Shown: positions 34,020 through 45,256 of the stretch, one piece after another
Layout: each line of letters starts with the position of its first letter
Numbering within the stretch: the stretch's first letter is position 1
Source of the DNA: Hibiscus mutabilis
Lineage: Eukaryota > Streptophyta > Magnoliopsida > Malvales > Malvaceae
DNA length: 64,000 bases
Direction of reading: 5' to 3'
Assembly: GCA_019671005.1 (NCBI GenBank)
Contig: CM033747.1
Coordinates: forward strand, 28,981,188 to 29,045,187
Notes under the pieces: model-generated
What the model was told of the DNA's origin: nothing
What the model saw: only the letters and a program-made list of their open reading frames with translations
Database searches by the model: none
Made by a program: the position numbers and the translations under genes

Positions 34020-34620
34020 AAGCACTAAAGATAAAAGGTGCAAAAGAAAAGGAATATATATATATATATATGTGAAATCTTCCATTCAAACAAGTCTCTA
34101 TTCAAAGGAGCAGTAAAAGATTGGTTTCAAGGAAAGGAAATGAACTCTAGGGTGAAAATTCAGAAATGGGCAGTATAGAGCGATCCACAAAAAAAAAGGA
34201 AAAATAGAAAAGAAAAGAGCATTTCATTCGAACTTATTCAAATCAGTGCAAAAATGATATTCCGTTTGAAAGAAATAATCATTGGTTTCATAACCCTTAA
34301 GTATTTATTTGAGCCTATATATCCTTTCTTTGTCAGCTGTGAACCATAGCCTACATTACAAGCCTCAAAAGACCATTTTGATCATATACGGGTATGGGAG
34401 CAAGATGAGTTTGTCTTCAAAATACATCCCGCTTATCAGGGTTAACCTTTCTTCAAGGACTTTCAGACTTCTAATGCTTGATCGAGATCAGAAAATATGG
34501 AAGGATTAGGTATGGTGAGTTAGTGAGGTGAAGAGTGCTACCTTAAATGGGATAGAATTAGGTATATGGGAAATGTTTCTCCCAGAAGCCTAATAATTTA
34601 GAAGGGGTCACATTGGAGTT
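34020..34620 (+). other. Conserved 3' UTR block of Ogre-type element 2
   Basis: Contains a (TA)n run (34051-34071), 'gggcagtatagagcgatcc' (34168-34186) and 34300-34610 with 'gagcctatatatcctttctt' and 'gggttaacctttcttcaagga'. The last two regions match element 1 (reverse orientation, 10225-10640). No ORF of substance. The degree of conservation between elements with different repeat arrays suggests a cis-acting or formerly coding role. Confidence 0.55.
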
Positions 34621-35824
34621 GATCTTTGCAGTTTGGTTCAAAGGCTCTGTTGCACTTGATATTTAGGGGGCTAATCTTGATTTTTGTTCTCATGTTTGCC
34701 ATGGCTTATCAAAGTATTCCAATTTCTCAAATCTAGTAAATAATATTATGAGCCTTTCACTTATCTTTTCAATAAGCATCTTGTAGATAAATTGATTAGA
34801 TACAAGAAGAGCAAAGGATTTCGTGGGTGTTATTATGATGCACTAATCCTTTTAAGTGCAGGCAGAACATGAGGTGGCCTCGATACTTGTTTAATGATGA
34901 AAAGTATGACGAGGGAAATACGTAATTCTGAATGACAGTAACATTCAGACAAAAGTTGCAAGAAATGACGCAAGTCATTCTGGGGCAAAAAGAGAGAGCA
35001 AGGGCCATTTTTTTGGAGGTGAGAATGCAATCAGATCAATTTGTTGAAGGTTTTTGCTATTCAAAAGCAAAGGAAATGAGGCGAATATGAACAAAAATAG
35101 TAGTCAAAGTCAAGCTAGGGTGGGGCAATGCTGCAAAAAGAGCCTTACAGAACATCACATGCTGGTAAACAAGTTCTGCATGCCAAAGCAACAGTGAATC
35201 ATGATCTTTTCTAGAGCTATGAGAAAGAATTTTGTCAAAGAAGCTGAACGAAGATATAGCAAGAGTGACTTTCTAAGGAAAAGAATAATCCCCGGTATTC
35301 AAATTGTGAGAAATACATGGTGAGATGGAGCAAAAAGGGAGGGTTTATGTGCTTAATCCATGAAGGCAAGGAAAGCTCCATTAGAGTGAGCAAAAGGAAA
35401 CATTGTTGCAAATAAAAGAAAAAATAAAGAAAGAAAGAAAAAGGAAAAAAGAGAAAACTGAGGTGAAAACCCGAATGGGCACTTTGAGAAAAAAAGAAAA
35501 AAAACTAAAGCGAAAACCTGAAAATGAGCTTTAGAGAAAAAGATGCAGAGATCCTGAATATTGAACCTGGGTGTGAGATGGGTTATGCTGTCAGTAGAAG
35601 AAGTTTTAATGAAAGATGAAGCAAAGAAATTTGGAGCTCCCCAGCAGATGAAAGTTTATCCAAGTGATCCTCAAATGACAACATTCATGCATCATATAGT
35701 TAGGCATCCCTAAGAAGGAGCATGCTAATTCATACATTCGAAGCATTTTTGCATATTTTTGCAGGAATTTGCATATTCAATCAAGAAAAGGCGAAGATAA
35801 ATTTATAGCTTCGAGTTTTGGAAG

Positions 35825-36185
35825 AGAAGATCCAAGCAAAAATGTGCAAAAAATTTAGAAAAAGATCCATTCAAGAAGGAATAAAGATTGTGAAAAAGCA
35901 GATCCAAGATAAATAAGCAAAGATCTTGGAGAAAAAGATCCAGTTAGGAATGAATAAAGATTCAGAATGAGAAGATCCAAGCAAGAACGAGCAGAGATTT
36001 TAGAAAATGATGTAGTTAAGAAAGAATAAAGATCTTGAAAAGGAAGATCTAACAAGAAACAAACAGAGATCTCGAAAAAAGGATTCAGCTAGAATGAATA
36101 AAGATCTCGAAGAGGAAGATCCAGCAAGAAATGAACAGAAATATCAAAGGAGAAAATCCGACAATGAGAGAGCATAGATATTTGA
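35825..36185 (+). repeat. Tandem repeat array Ia of Ogre-type element 2 (about 72-bp unit)
   Basis: 'gaagatccaagcaagaa..agcagagat' recurs at about 35826, 35907, 35967, 36043 and 36115 with 'aagaatgaataaagatctcgaa' between. Spacing is about 60-80 bp. Non-coding. Confidence 0.7.
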
Positions 36186-36239
36186 GAAATAGATCTAGCA
36201 AAAATTACATTTGTGATTATAAGTAAATATATTAATTCA

Positions 36240-37215
36240 TGATTTTCTGCTTGCAAATGCAAATATCAAGATATTCTGTTTATAGAGGCGGATCTTTCTA
36301 AAATATTCCATTGAAAGAGGCGGATCTCAAGATATTTTATTTGCAGAGGAGGATTTTTCTAAGATATTCTGCTTACAGAGATACAGATGTCCAGATATTC
36401 CATTTACAGAGGTAGATTTCTCAAGATACTCCGTTGACGAAAGCGAATCTCAAGACATTCTGTTTACAAGGGCGAATTTCCCTAAAATGTTCCATTTACA
36501 GAGGCAAACTTCTCTAAAATATTCCATTTACAGAGGTATATTTTTCAAGATATTCCATTGACAAAAGCGAATTTCAAGACATTCTACTTACAAAGGCGGA
36601 TTTCCCTAAAATATTCTATGGTATCTCGTTTGCAGAGGTGGATATCAAGATGTTCCGTTGGCAGAGACAGATCTTAAGATGTTCCATTGGCAGAGGCAGA
36701 TCTCAAGACATTATGTTCACAAAGGCAGATTTCCTTGAAATATTCTGTTTGCAGAAGTGTATCTTTCTAAAATATTCTATTTGCAGAGACAAATTTCAGA
36801 ATATTCTATTTACAGAAGCGGGTCTCTCTAAAATATTCCGTTGGTAGAGAGATAGATCTCAAGATATTCTATTTGCAAAGATGAATTTCAACAAATATCC
36901 CGCTTACAAAAGTGGATTTTTGCAAAAATTCTGTTTGTGGAGACAGATGCTAACAAGAGGCTCCATTTGTATAGGCAGATTTCCATAAATATCCCGCTTA
37001 CAGGAGCAGATTTCAACAAGAGGTATCGTTTGCAAAAACGAATTTAAGCAATATTCTGCTATAGAAGTGGATTTCAGCAAAATATTTTGAGCGGATTTCA
37101 GCACGAAGCTCTACTTGCAGAGATGGATTCCAACAAGTATTTTGCTTACAGAGAAGCAGATTTCAATAAGACATGCTGATTGAAGAGCCGTATTTAGCAA
37201 GATGTGAAGAGTAGA
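36240..37215 (+). repeat. Tandem repeat array Ib of Ogre-type element 2 (about 45-bp degenerate unit)
   Basis: More than 20 degenerate copies of 'atattc(c/t)gtttacagaggcggattt(c/a)tctaaa'. Copies differ by substitutions and one- to five-base indels. Non-coding. Confidence 0.75.
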
Positions 37216-37390
37216 TTTCAGTAAAACCTTCGCGATCCTAAATTCTTTGGGTGATCAACAAGTTTTGGAGGCAATGTGTTAAGACCTTTGGATTGATACC
37301 TCCGGAAATGGTGAGAACTTTCTGAATGTTATCGCAATAAGATAGTGGGGGCATGATATCAATAGAAATATTAATCCTTCGGGCCCTTAG

Positions 37391-37722
37391 TTTCAAATAA
37401 AGAAAAGAAAAAGAAAAAGATAGAAAGAAAGAAAGAAAAAGAAGAGAGGGAAAAAGAAAAAAAGAAAAAAGAGAGAAAATAAAAAAGAAAAAGAGAAAAA
37501 AAGAAAAAGAGAAAAGGAAAAGAACAGGAAAATAAAAAAAAGAGAAAAAAGAAGAAAGAGTGAAGAAAATGGCAAAACAGAGGAAGAAGAAAGAAAAAAA
37601 CAAGAAAAAGAAAAAAGAAGAAAAAGAAGAAAGAGTGAAAAGAAAAAATAAGAAGAAAAAAGAAAAGGGAAAAGAAAGAGAAGAAAAAGAAAGAGAAATA
37701 AGAAGAGAAGAAAGAAAGACAT
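37391..37722 (+). repeat. Long polypurine tract
   Basis: About 330 bases of almost pure A/G (gaaaaagaaaaagag type). The long frames on the opposite strand encode only Phe/Leu/Ser and are artefacts. Position corresponds to 8895-9130 in element 1. Confidence 0.85.
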
Positions 37723-38144
37723 AAATGGTTCAAATTTCCAGATTGAAAAGCAAGATAGACCAACTTCAGGCCCAAACGAGAAAGATTCATAGTTTCAGCG
37801 TCTCATGTTGAAGCACTTGAAATTTTAATGATATACCCAAATTGTGCATTTTTACAATTAATGTTGGAAGATTAATGATAAATTTGACTTTTGCAGGAAT
37901 AGAAGAAGATTGATCAACAGAGAAAGAGAAACAGGAGATGAGATCCCATATGAGCTTCAGATAGAAAGATCAAGATACCTTAGACAGAAAAGCAATGACA
38001 TCAAAAAACCCAGTGCTTCAAGCGAGAAATTGAAAATATTTCATGTTACTTCAAGAATGAATTTGAATTAATTGATGATGTTTCTTTTTGTAGGATTAAT
38101 CGTTCCCTAGAGGAGAGGAGAATCAACATTTCTAGAATTCAAAG

Positions 38145-38612
38145 TTCATAATAAGAAGAACTCGCCCAACAAAGAATGAAGAGCGCCTAATGAGAAGAGT
38201 TCGCTCCAGAATTCCTAATGAGAAGAATTCACCCAACAAAGAATGAAGAACTCCTAATGAGAAGAGTTTGCTCCAGAACTCCTAATGAGAAGAGTTCGCT
38301 CTAGAATTCATAATGAGAAGAATTTGCCCAGTAAAGAATGAAGAACTCATAATGAGAAGAGTTCGCTTCAGAATTCCTAATGAGAAGAGTTTGCTCCAGA
38401 ATTCATAATAAGAAGAATTCGCCCAGCAAAGAATGAAAAACTCATAATAAGAAGAGTTAGCTCCAGAACTCCTAATGAGAAGAGTTCGCTCTAGAATTCC
38501 TAATGAGAAGAATTCGTCACAGAGTTCCTAATGAGAAAAACTCGCCTGATGAAGAAAGAAGAGCTCCTAATGAGAAGAGTTCGCCCTTTTGGAAGATGGG
38601 GAATTTCATAAT
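38145..38612 (+). repeat. Tandem repeat array IIa of Ogre-type element 2
   Basis: Repeats of 'aatgagaagagttcgctccagaattcct' (about 28 bp) alternate with 'cccaacaaagaatgaagaactcct'. EcoRI-like gaattc sites recur. Non-coding. Confidence 0.75.
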
Positions 38613-38650
38613 GAGAAGAACAGCTTCAGATTCCATAGTTTGACAGAGGG

Positions 38651-39110
38651 ATGAAGAATTTCATAATAAGAAGAACAGGTTCAGACTTCAAGAGATGAAG
38701 AATGACAAGAGCAATTTTAGACCTTGGAAGATGAAGAATTTCATAATAAGAAAAACAACTTCAGATTCCATAGTTCGATAGAGGGATGAAGAATTTCATA
38801 ATAAGAAGAACAGCTTCAGACCTCAAGAGATGAAGAATGACAAGAGTAATTTCAGACCTTGGAAGATGAAGAATTTCATAATAAGAAGAACATGTTCAGA
38901 TTCTATAGTTCAACAGAGAGAAGAAGAATTTCATAATAAGAAGAACAACTTCAGACCTCAAGAGATGAAGAATGTCAGGAGTAATTTCGAGCCTTGGAAG
39001 ATGAAGAATTTCATAATAAGAAGAACAACTTCAGATTCTAGAGTTTGGCAGAAGTTTGAAGAATTTCATAATAAGAAGAACAACTTCAAACTTCAGCATT
39101 GTTCATAATA
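38651..39110 (+). repeat. Tandem repeat array IIb of Ogre-type element 2 (134-135-bp unit)
   Basis: 'atgaagaatttcataataag' begins units at 38651, 38786, about 38920 and about 39054. Each full unit includes 'tcaagagatgaagaatgaca', 'accttggaagatgaagaat' and 'ttccatagtt'. About 3.4 copies, highly similar. An open frame at 38830-39108 is a by-product of the repeat. Confidence 0.85.
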
Positions 39111-39198
39111 AAAGACCTGCCTTTCAGGGGATGACCAAGAGGTCTGAACAAAATTCGTGTATTTTCAATCTTTGCTCTATCCCTGTTCCACAACAATG

Positions 39199-39214
39199 AG
39201 CAAAGAGGGGCAGC
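39199..39214 (+). other. Polypurine tract of Ogre-type element 2
   Basis: AGCAAAGAGGGGCAGC directly precedes the 3' LTR start TGTTATAC at 39215. Ends GGGGCAGC like element 1. Confidence 0.8.
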
Positions 39215-41958
39215 TGTTATACCCTAATTTTGACCAGGCTAATAGATAAATAAATAATAAATAGTAAATAAATAATAAATAAATAAATAATTCAAAATCA
39301 ATCCAAATACCAAATAATGTTCATATTACAAATAACCCAAACCTCTTTACAAAGCTAAAAGCCCAAACCGAAAGCCCAAATTCCATTACATCCAATTTCC
39401 CTCTTATTTTGGTAAAAGAAACACAATTTACAGCCCAAACAAGCACAAAACCCAACTAATCCTTTTTTCCCGCCTAAATGTGCCACGTGGCAGCCTCAGA
39501 TTGGTCCAAACCCATTTCATGCGGATCCTGGTTTATCTGGAGCCAGCTGGCATCCATGACGTCATCAGGGTCAGACTCTATAAATATGGAGAGAGAATTT
39601 TTGTTAGAGTAATAATGACCATTAATTAAAACTATTAACTAATAATTATAATAATAAATAAATAGGAGAAAGGGTTCTTACCTTAGGGAAGCTGAACCAC
39701 CCAGAGCATGAACGGTCATCGGGAAGTTCATCGGATGCTGGGAAGCTCGTCAGACATCGGGAAACTCATCGGTCAGAACAACCATGGCCACCGTCGAAAA
39801 GGTACATTCCATTCCCGATTTAAATTCCTGCAAAATAGAAACAAAAAATGTTAGACACGCATATAAAAACAAATGTAAAATGAAATCGAAGTTAGCTTGG
39901 CCGGAGTTGGGTTTCATGGCAGAGTTGAAGAGGTTGAGTGTGATTTGGGTAGCTTTAGGCCGGGGAAGAAGGGTGGTTCGGTCGAACCGGGCTAGATTTA
40001 GGTTTTCTAGTGAAAAGGCATTTTTTTGGGTTTTTAGGGTGCGAAAGGATTTCCGGCACGGTGGCCAAAAATCGCCTAGCGGCGGTCAGCCGGAGGAATC
40101 ATGGTGGACGGAGACCGTAGGTGGTGACCGAAAAACTTGTCAGAGGTGATAGTGCACGGTGGTTGAAGATTCAACGGCGGAGTTGGCGGCGGCGTATGGC
40201 CGAAGAGGATGATATTCATCGAGTTCTTGAAGAACTCAGATGAATATTCATCCAAAACTTGTGTTTTGGATCCAAAAAGAAGGGGGTTTTCTGGGCATTC
40301 GGGTTTGTTTTAGAGAATTCGGGTAGAGAGAGATGTAGGAGAGAGAGGGAAATATGGGAAATGATGGACTAAAGCTAGAAACAAGGGTTTTATAACCTAG
40401 CCAAAACGTTGCCGTTTTGGCAGCGAGTAAGGGAGGGGATCTGCGTTTTACAAGTGGGCCGGGTTTAACTTGCGAGTTTGATATAGATACTATTTGGTTT
40501 TTTCCTGAAACTTTGAATTCATTCGATTTAGTCCATTTTCTTCCCTAATATGACCCTTAAGCTTTTTGTTTCTCTCAATTTAGTCCCCATCCCCTTTAAT
40601 TGTACCCCTTAGGTTTGAATTCTTACAATTGGGTCACATGGGTTTTGTAATTAGGCTTCGGTTTTGTATTTGTTTCAATTTAGTCCTTATGTAATAAAAA
40701 AAACAATTTTTGCAAGTTTTATTTCTTTAAATCAGTCCTTTAATTTAATTTAATTGTTTTATTTGTTTAATTTATATGTTTGAATGCTTGTTTTAAATTA
40801 AGCATATAGAGTTATATGTTAGACAATTAAATACACCTAGTTTAATTAATTTGCTAGAGCCTTTAACCTATGTTTCTCTAATTAGGATTTCAATAATTAA
40901 ATAGGATAGATAATTATAGTAATTAAAATATATTAAATATAAACTTTAAAATCTTAATTTGGATGGTGTTCCATTGTTTACAATGGGGTGTTATCTCAAC
41001 ATGGATTTTAATGAATATATTTAATATATTTACACTTATAATTAGAAATCAAATTGGTTCTTTAATTGACATTAAAAACTAATACACTGTAGTTAATTAA
41101 ATGATATCGAATAGAATCTTTGAGGTTCAAATCTGGATGGTGTTCCATTGTTTACAATGAGGTGTTATCTCAGCCTTGGTCATAAAGGTGTATATTCGAT
41201 ATACATTTTCTCTTATAATACTGAATAATAAATTGTTAGAGCCCTAATTAGGACTAGAACTTTAATTAATTAGAGGAATTAATTAATTAGGAATATGATT
41301 GATTTAAGGGCTTTAAATATATGGAAGGTGTTCAGGTAATTGGCATTATCACATAAAAGCCATCAAATTAATTAATATTCATAGTTTTAAATAACTAATT
41401 AATTAGAGCCTTTTTAGGATTAAAACTTAAAATTGGCAAGACAATAAAATATCATTCATTAAAAACCTTTTATGTTTGGAAATTAATTTTTAAAATAAGA
41501 ATGCGGGTGCCACCTAACGGGGCGCTTTTAATCTCGTATTCAAACAAAATGAATTTCCTTATAAAAGGATATATGCATTCGGAGCTAAAATTCAATTAAT
41601 AATTATGGGATAAATTAAATTCAAATTATTATTTGAAATGCCAAAATGCCACGTAAAATTAAAGGTACCGATAACGGGCGTTCGTAGGGGTGCTAATCCT
41701 TCCCTATGCGTAACCGACTCCCAAACCCAATTTTTAAGACATAATCTCTGGTTTGTTTTTCAGTGTCCGATCTACCACGAAGTGACCGGTGGCAACTCTA
41801 AAATGTTTTGCAAGGATAAATAAGGGAAAATCAAATTTAATACGAAAAACCCTAAATTTTCAAGACTTAATTAAAATGGCCAGAAAACCCTAATTTTACA
41901 AAAGAGAGATCGTCAGGCTATTTTCACATCGTCCTGATTTTCAAAAATGGTCGCGACA
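39215..41958 (+). repeat. 3' LTR of Ogre-type element 2
   Basis: Aligns with 26371-29088 end to end with scattered substitutions and small indels. Keeps the G-box, TGACGTCA and TATAAATA. A 121-codon frame at 39784-40149 is broken in the 5' LTR, so it is not a gene. Confidence 0.9.
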
Positions 41959-41963
41959 CACTA

Positions 41964-42342
41964 GTGAGCCAAATTGTCACATTTTCTCAAGTGTTTAGGA
42001 TTTTGGGTGAGAGCTTATTTGTGCGAACTCATTTGCCTTATGAGGTTTACTTTAGTTTGCTAAATTTTTTTCCTCTTGTAAGAGAGTGTTTCAAGACTTT
42101 GAAGTATAACTCTTAGTTGTAAGGGTTATCTCCTTGAACTCGAAAAAAGGAAAGCAAATCTAGTGGATTTGAGAAAGTCCTTAGCGTGGATAGCTAAGGT
42201 AGTAGAGGTAGACTGGGTTTAGAAGTTGAACCACTGCAAATCATCGTGTCACAATTTTTATTACTTAGCCATTCATCCACCCAAGAAAAAAATCTAATTC
42301 ACCCCATTTTGGCATTCGATTGATCATTCGAGCCTCCCAACA
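41964..42342 (+). repeat. Copia 5' LTR, second part
   Basis: Resumes after the CACTA duplication and ends with CTCCCAACA, the inverse of the TGTTGGGA start. With 25731-26370 it restores an LTR of about 1.02 kb. Confidence 0.75.
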
Positions 42343-42356
42343 ATTGGTATCAAAGC
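42343..42356 (+). other. Primer-binding site of the copia element
   Basis: attggtatcaaagc directly after the LTR end; complementary-type site to initiator Met tRNA, usual for Ty1/copia. Confidence 0.75.
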
Positions 42357-42430
42357 TTCGTCTCTATGCCAGATTAACATCCTAGAGTTTATCCTTGATG
42401 TTCTCAACCATTCTACATAACCGAAGATCA

Positions 42431-43478
42431 TGGCGCAATCCATCGATAAGCCTCATTTCTTTAACGGTGCCAACTACTCCTATTGGAAGAATAGGATGAT
42501 GATCTTCATTCAATCCATCGATTACAAGATTTGGGAGATCATTGAAGATATACCTAATCTACCACAAAAAGAGAGTTAGAGACATTCTTGTCCTGAAGGA
42601 TAAGAATGAATAGAGTGACCAAGAAATGAGACAAATGCAAGTCAACTCAAATGCCTTACATGTTCTTTTATGTGCTCTTGGTTCGGAAGAGTATTCTAAA
42701 GTCTCATCTTGTAAGATGCCAAAAAAAAGTATAGGACAAACTTGAAGTCACCTATGAAGGTAAAAGAAACCAAGATTGGACTTCTCAACCTCAACTATGA
42801 GAATTTCAAGATGAACCCAAAAGAAGACATCAAAGCTATGTTCGATTGATTCTTCGTCATTGTAAACGAGCTTAAAGAATTTGAAGAGATGATCTCGGAG
42901 GACAAGCTTGTGAGAAAGTTGATTTACTACCTTCTCGATTCATGGGACTCCAAAAAGACCACTATTATAGAAGTAAAGAACTTGAAGACGCTCAAGCTTG
43001 ACGAGCTTATGAGATCTTTGCTAACCCATGAGGTGATGATTTCAAAGGGAAAGAAGAAATAAAAGCAAGGAATTGAAGACTTGAATGTTTCTCTTAAATC
43101 ATCCACAAGCTAACAAGAAGATTCAATTAGACATGATAGTGAAGAAGAAGAGATGGCCAAGCTCTTTAAGAAGTTCACTCGATTCATGAAGCAAAAAAAG
43201 GAAGAATCAAGATATAAATCGAGAATGAAGATGATGGATCCCATCATATGCTTCAAGTTTAAAAAGCCAGGGCACACCAAGTATGATTGCTTTCGTTTCA
43301 AAAAAAGGGATCAAGCCATAAGAAGAATGCATTTGCGGCTACATGGAGTGATGAAGATGACTGCACCGATGATGAGGTAGCCAACTTTTATCTCATGGCC
43401 ATTGAAGAAGATTCATGGATAACTTCTAATTCATCTACTTCAATTTTATATACTTTTGATGAATTACAAGATGTCTAT
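42431..43478 (+). pseudogene. Ty1/copia gag, degenerate and truncated
   Basis: Starts MAQSIDKPHFFNGANYSYWK, the typical UBN2-type gag opening, then NRMMIFIQSIDYKIWEII, a stop after NLPQKES, and further in-frame stops (for example after KAMFD and after SKGKKK). A zinc-knuckle region ICFKFKKPGHTKYDC at about 43246 has phenylalanine where the second cysteine should be, so RNA binding would be lost. It continues to ANFYLMAIEEDS and DELQDVYC, then ends abruptly at the foreign LTR sequence. Not functional. Confidence 0.8.
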
Positions 43479-43683
43479 TGTAACCCCCTTAACCCGGTCT
43501 AGCCAAAATCGAGCTAAAAGAGCCATATTAGGTTTGCTAAAGCAAACTCAAACTAATAACCTAAACTGAGTTCGTTTTTTCTTTTTATCTTATCTAAATG
43601 CATCAATTTAGATCCTAAGTGAACATGCATCAGCAGATGTAGACTCTCTGAGTAAAATGCTGGCAAAAAGGGCAGAAAATATA
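43479..43683 (+). repeat. Probable truncated gypsy-type LTR
   Basis: Begins TGTAACCCCCTTAACCCGGT, resembling the common TGTAACACCCCTAACCCG start of many chromovirus LTRs. It interrupts the copia gag and is itself cut by Athila A at 43684. About 205 bp. Identification is by its start only. Confidence 0.4.
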
Positions 43684-45243
43684 TGTTGGAAGAATAATAA
43701 ATAGTGCCAATATGAGTCTTTTGCGTGCAAGTATACACGGTCTGTAAGTAATACAACTGGTAAACTGAGTATCGATCCCACATAGATTGACTTGGAATTC
43801 AATTGCCTTGATTGTTACTTGGCTTGAGAAAAAGTTGATTTGATTTGAATTTGGTTTTGAAAACAATAAAAGAAAAATAATGAAAGTAAATTAAAGACGT
43901 TGGCAAGGAAGGTACTTTAATGATTTATGAGCGTTGGCAAGGAATGCCTGGTTTTCACGCTTTTAATGTCGTGCCAGCCTTTAATAACAACCTGTCTTGG
44001 CATTGTTTGCCGAGAAGATTCTAAATTAGCAAAGCCTCTCTCGATGGTCATTGTCCTAAATTGATCATGTAAAAACCCCTATATCTCTATATTGCTTGTT
44101 TTTAAATAAACCAATTTGATTAAGATCCAATCTATACTCCTAAGGGGTAGATTTCACTCCCGAAGTAAGTTCATCTACTTGAACAACTTCTCTCGAAGCT
44201 TTTCTCCTCAGTATTCAACAATTTATTCGTTGCCACCCCAAGTCTGTTAAGATATTGAGGAGCAATAGGCCAACAGTGCCAGCTCTCGCTTGGCATAGTA
44301 TTTAGGAAATATTAAAGTATATCGAATAATGAAAACATTTCCAAGGCAGAATTCTTATTAAAAACTAAAACATAAAAATAGCATTCAACGCAAACATCCC
44401 CCACCAACTATTAAATTAGTTCATGGTGAGGGATTTAACCAACAACCCACAAATGTTTTTGAAATACATCATCATTAAAAACAAAATAAAATAACTTGAA
44501 AGTGAGAATAGCTAGAAGGGGTCTCTCGATGCAGCCCTTCAAGATCCATGCTTCTCGGCCAAGTTGGTCAAACCACCCTTCCTAGGTGCAGCCGGTTGTC
44601 AATCATCACACACCAACTCCTCACTCTGATCTTCTTCTCTTCTCCCAAAATCTAGCTTGGTGTTTAAATAGGCATGCGGGGAAGGGATAGGATGAGCTCC
44701 TTACTTGAATTTCGAATTTCAACTGCCCAAGGAATAAGAGATTATCATCTTATCCAAATTTGAATGAGAGCTGATCAGGCTAGGGCTGACGTCATACTGC
44801 CGACGCTGCCTTGGCGTCTAAGCTTGGCATGAATCTACCAACAAGCCTTGGCACCACCTTATCCGCTATTTTTTTAGAGATTGATCTAATTGCTATCTTT
44901 TCAGAGCCTGATCATTTCCTATTTTTTCAGGGTCCAACAGCTTCTTGGTGTAGCATCAAGTTCACTTCTCTACCAACCGGTGCTTGTCATTATCTGGGCC
45001 ATCTGTGCCAGCAGCACTCAGTATTCTCTCTGGCGCTCCTTCTTATGTTACTTTTCTGGGCCAAATCCTATGCTAAACCTGCAAAATTGCCAACAAAACA
45101 ACCTTTCACACTAGCATAGACAAAACTTTAAAACTCCTTATGCAAATGCATGATTCTAACATCCTATGCAACTAAATGTACCTAAAAACAAGCAAAAGCA
45201 TTATAAGATTGGCATTAAAAATAGTACTTTTGGAGAGGTAACA
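43684..45243 (-). repeat. 3' LTR of Athila A
   Basis: Boundary by analogy with element B: TGTTGGAAGA start; 'aggtaaca' end followed by the PPT. Both A and B LTRs share 'tgcaagt.tacac' near the start and 'aatagtactttt' near the end. 1.56 kb. The LTR and interior of A are rich in short (C/T)TGGCAT motifs. Confidence 0.7.
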
Positions 45244-45256
45244 CACCTCCAAACCT
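45244..45256 (-). other. Polypurine tract of Athila A
   Basis: Minus-strand AGGTTTGGAGGTG next to the LTR; the same position and style as element B (AGTTTGGGGGTG). Confidence 0.65.

Larger units (their letters stand above)
26371..41958 (+). mobile_element. Non-autonomous Tat/Ogre-type Ty3/gypsy retrotransposon 2
   Basis: LTRs 26371-29088 and 39215-41958 (TGTTATAC...TCGCGACA) flank a 10.1-kb interior. The five-base target duplication CACTA is perfect (26366-26370 and 41959-41963). The PBS is at 29092-29110 and the PPT ends at 39214. Only gag-like scraps are found (30450-30700, 32270-32515); there are no protease, RT or integrase motifs. The interior 3' half shares blocks with element 1 but carries its own tandem arrays. 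The perfect target duplication and very similar LTRs indicate a younger insertion than element 1. Confidence 0.9.
25731..43478 (+). mobile_element. SIRE-like Ty1/copia retrotransposon, 5' part only
   Basis: The 5' LTR starts TGTTGGGATA (25731) and ends CTCCCAACA (42342), interrupted by Ogre-type element 2. It is followed by a PBS (attggtatcaaagc, 42343-42356) and a decayed gag. Removing the 15.6-kb insertion gives an LTR of about 1.02 kb. The sequence stops at 43479, where another LTR-like sequence begins, so pol and the 3' LTR are not in this window. The lineage call (SIRE/Maximus) rests on the gag style and LTR size and is less sure than the superfamily. Confidence 0.7.

Noticed and set aside
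36240..37215. Regularly spaced short repeats resembling a CRISPR array
   Set aside because: Both repeat and spacer are similar from unit to unit, the genome is a plant's, and it is a degenerate tandem repeat in a retrotransposon UTR.
37238..37790. Overlapping 109-139-codon Phe/Ser/Leu frames on the minus strand
   Set aside because: Artefact of the polypurine tract in Ogre-type element 2, not a membrane protein.
38830..39108. 92-codon open frame with an internal repeat
   Set aside because: Simply a reading of the 134-bp tandem array; no conservation or context for a protein.
39784..40149. 121-codon frame in an LTR
   Set aside because: The matching stretch of the 5' LTR (from about 26940) has the frame broken, so it is not a conserved gene.
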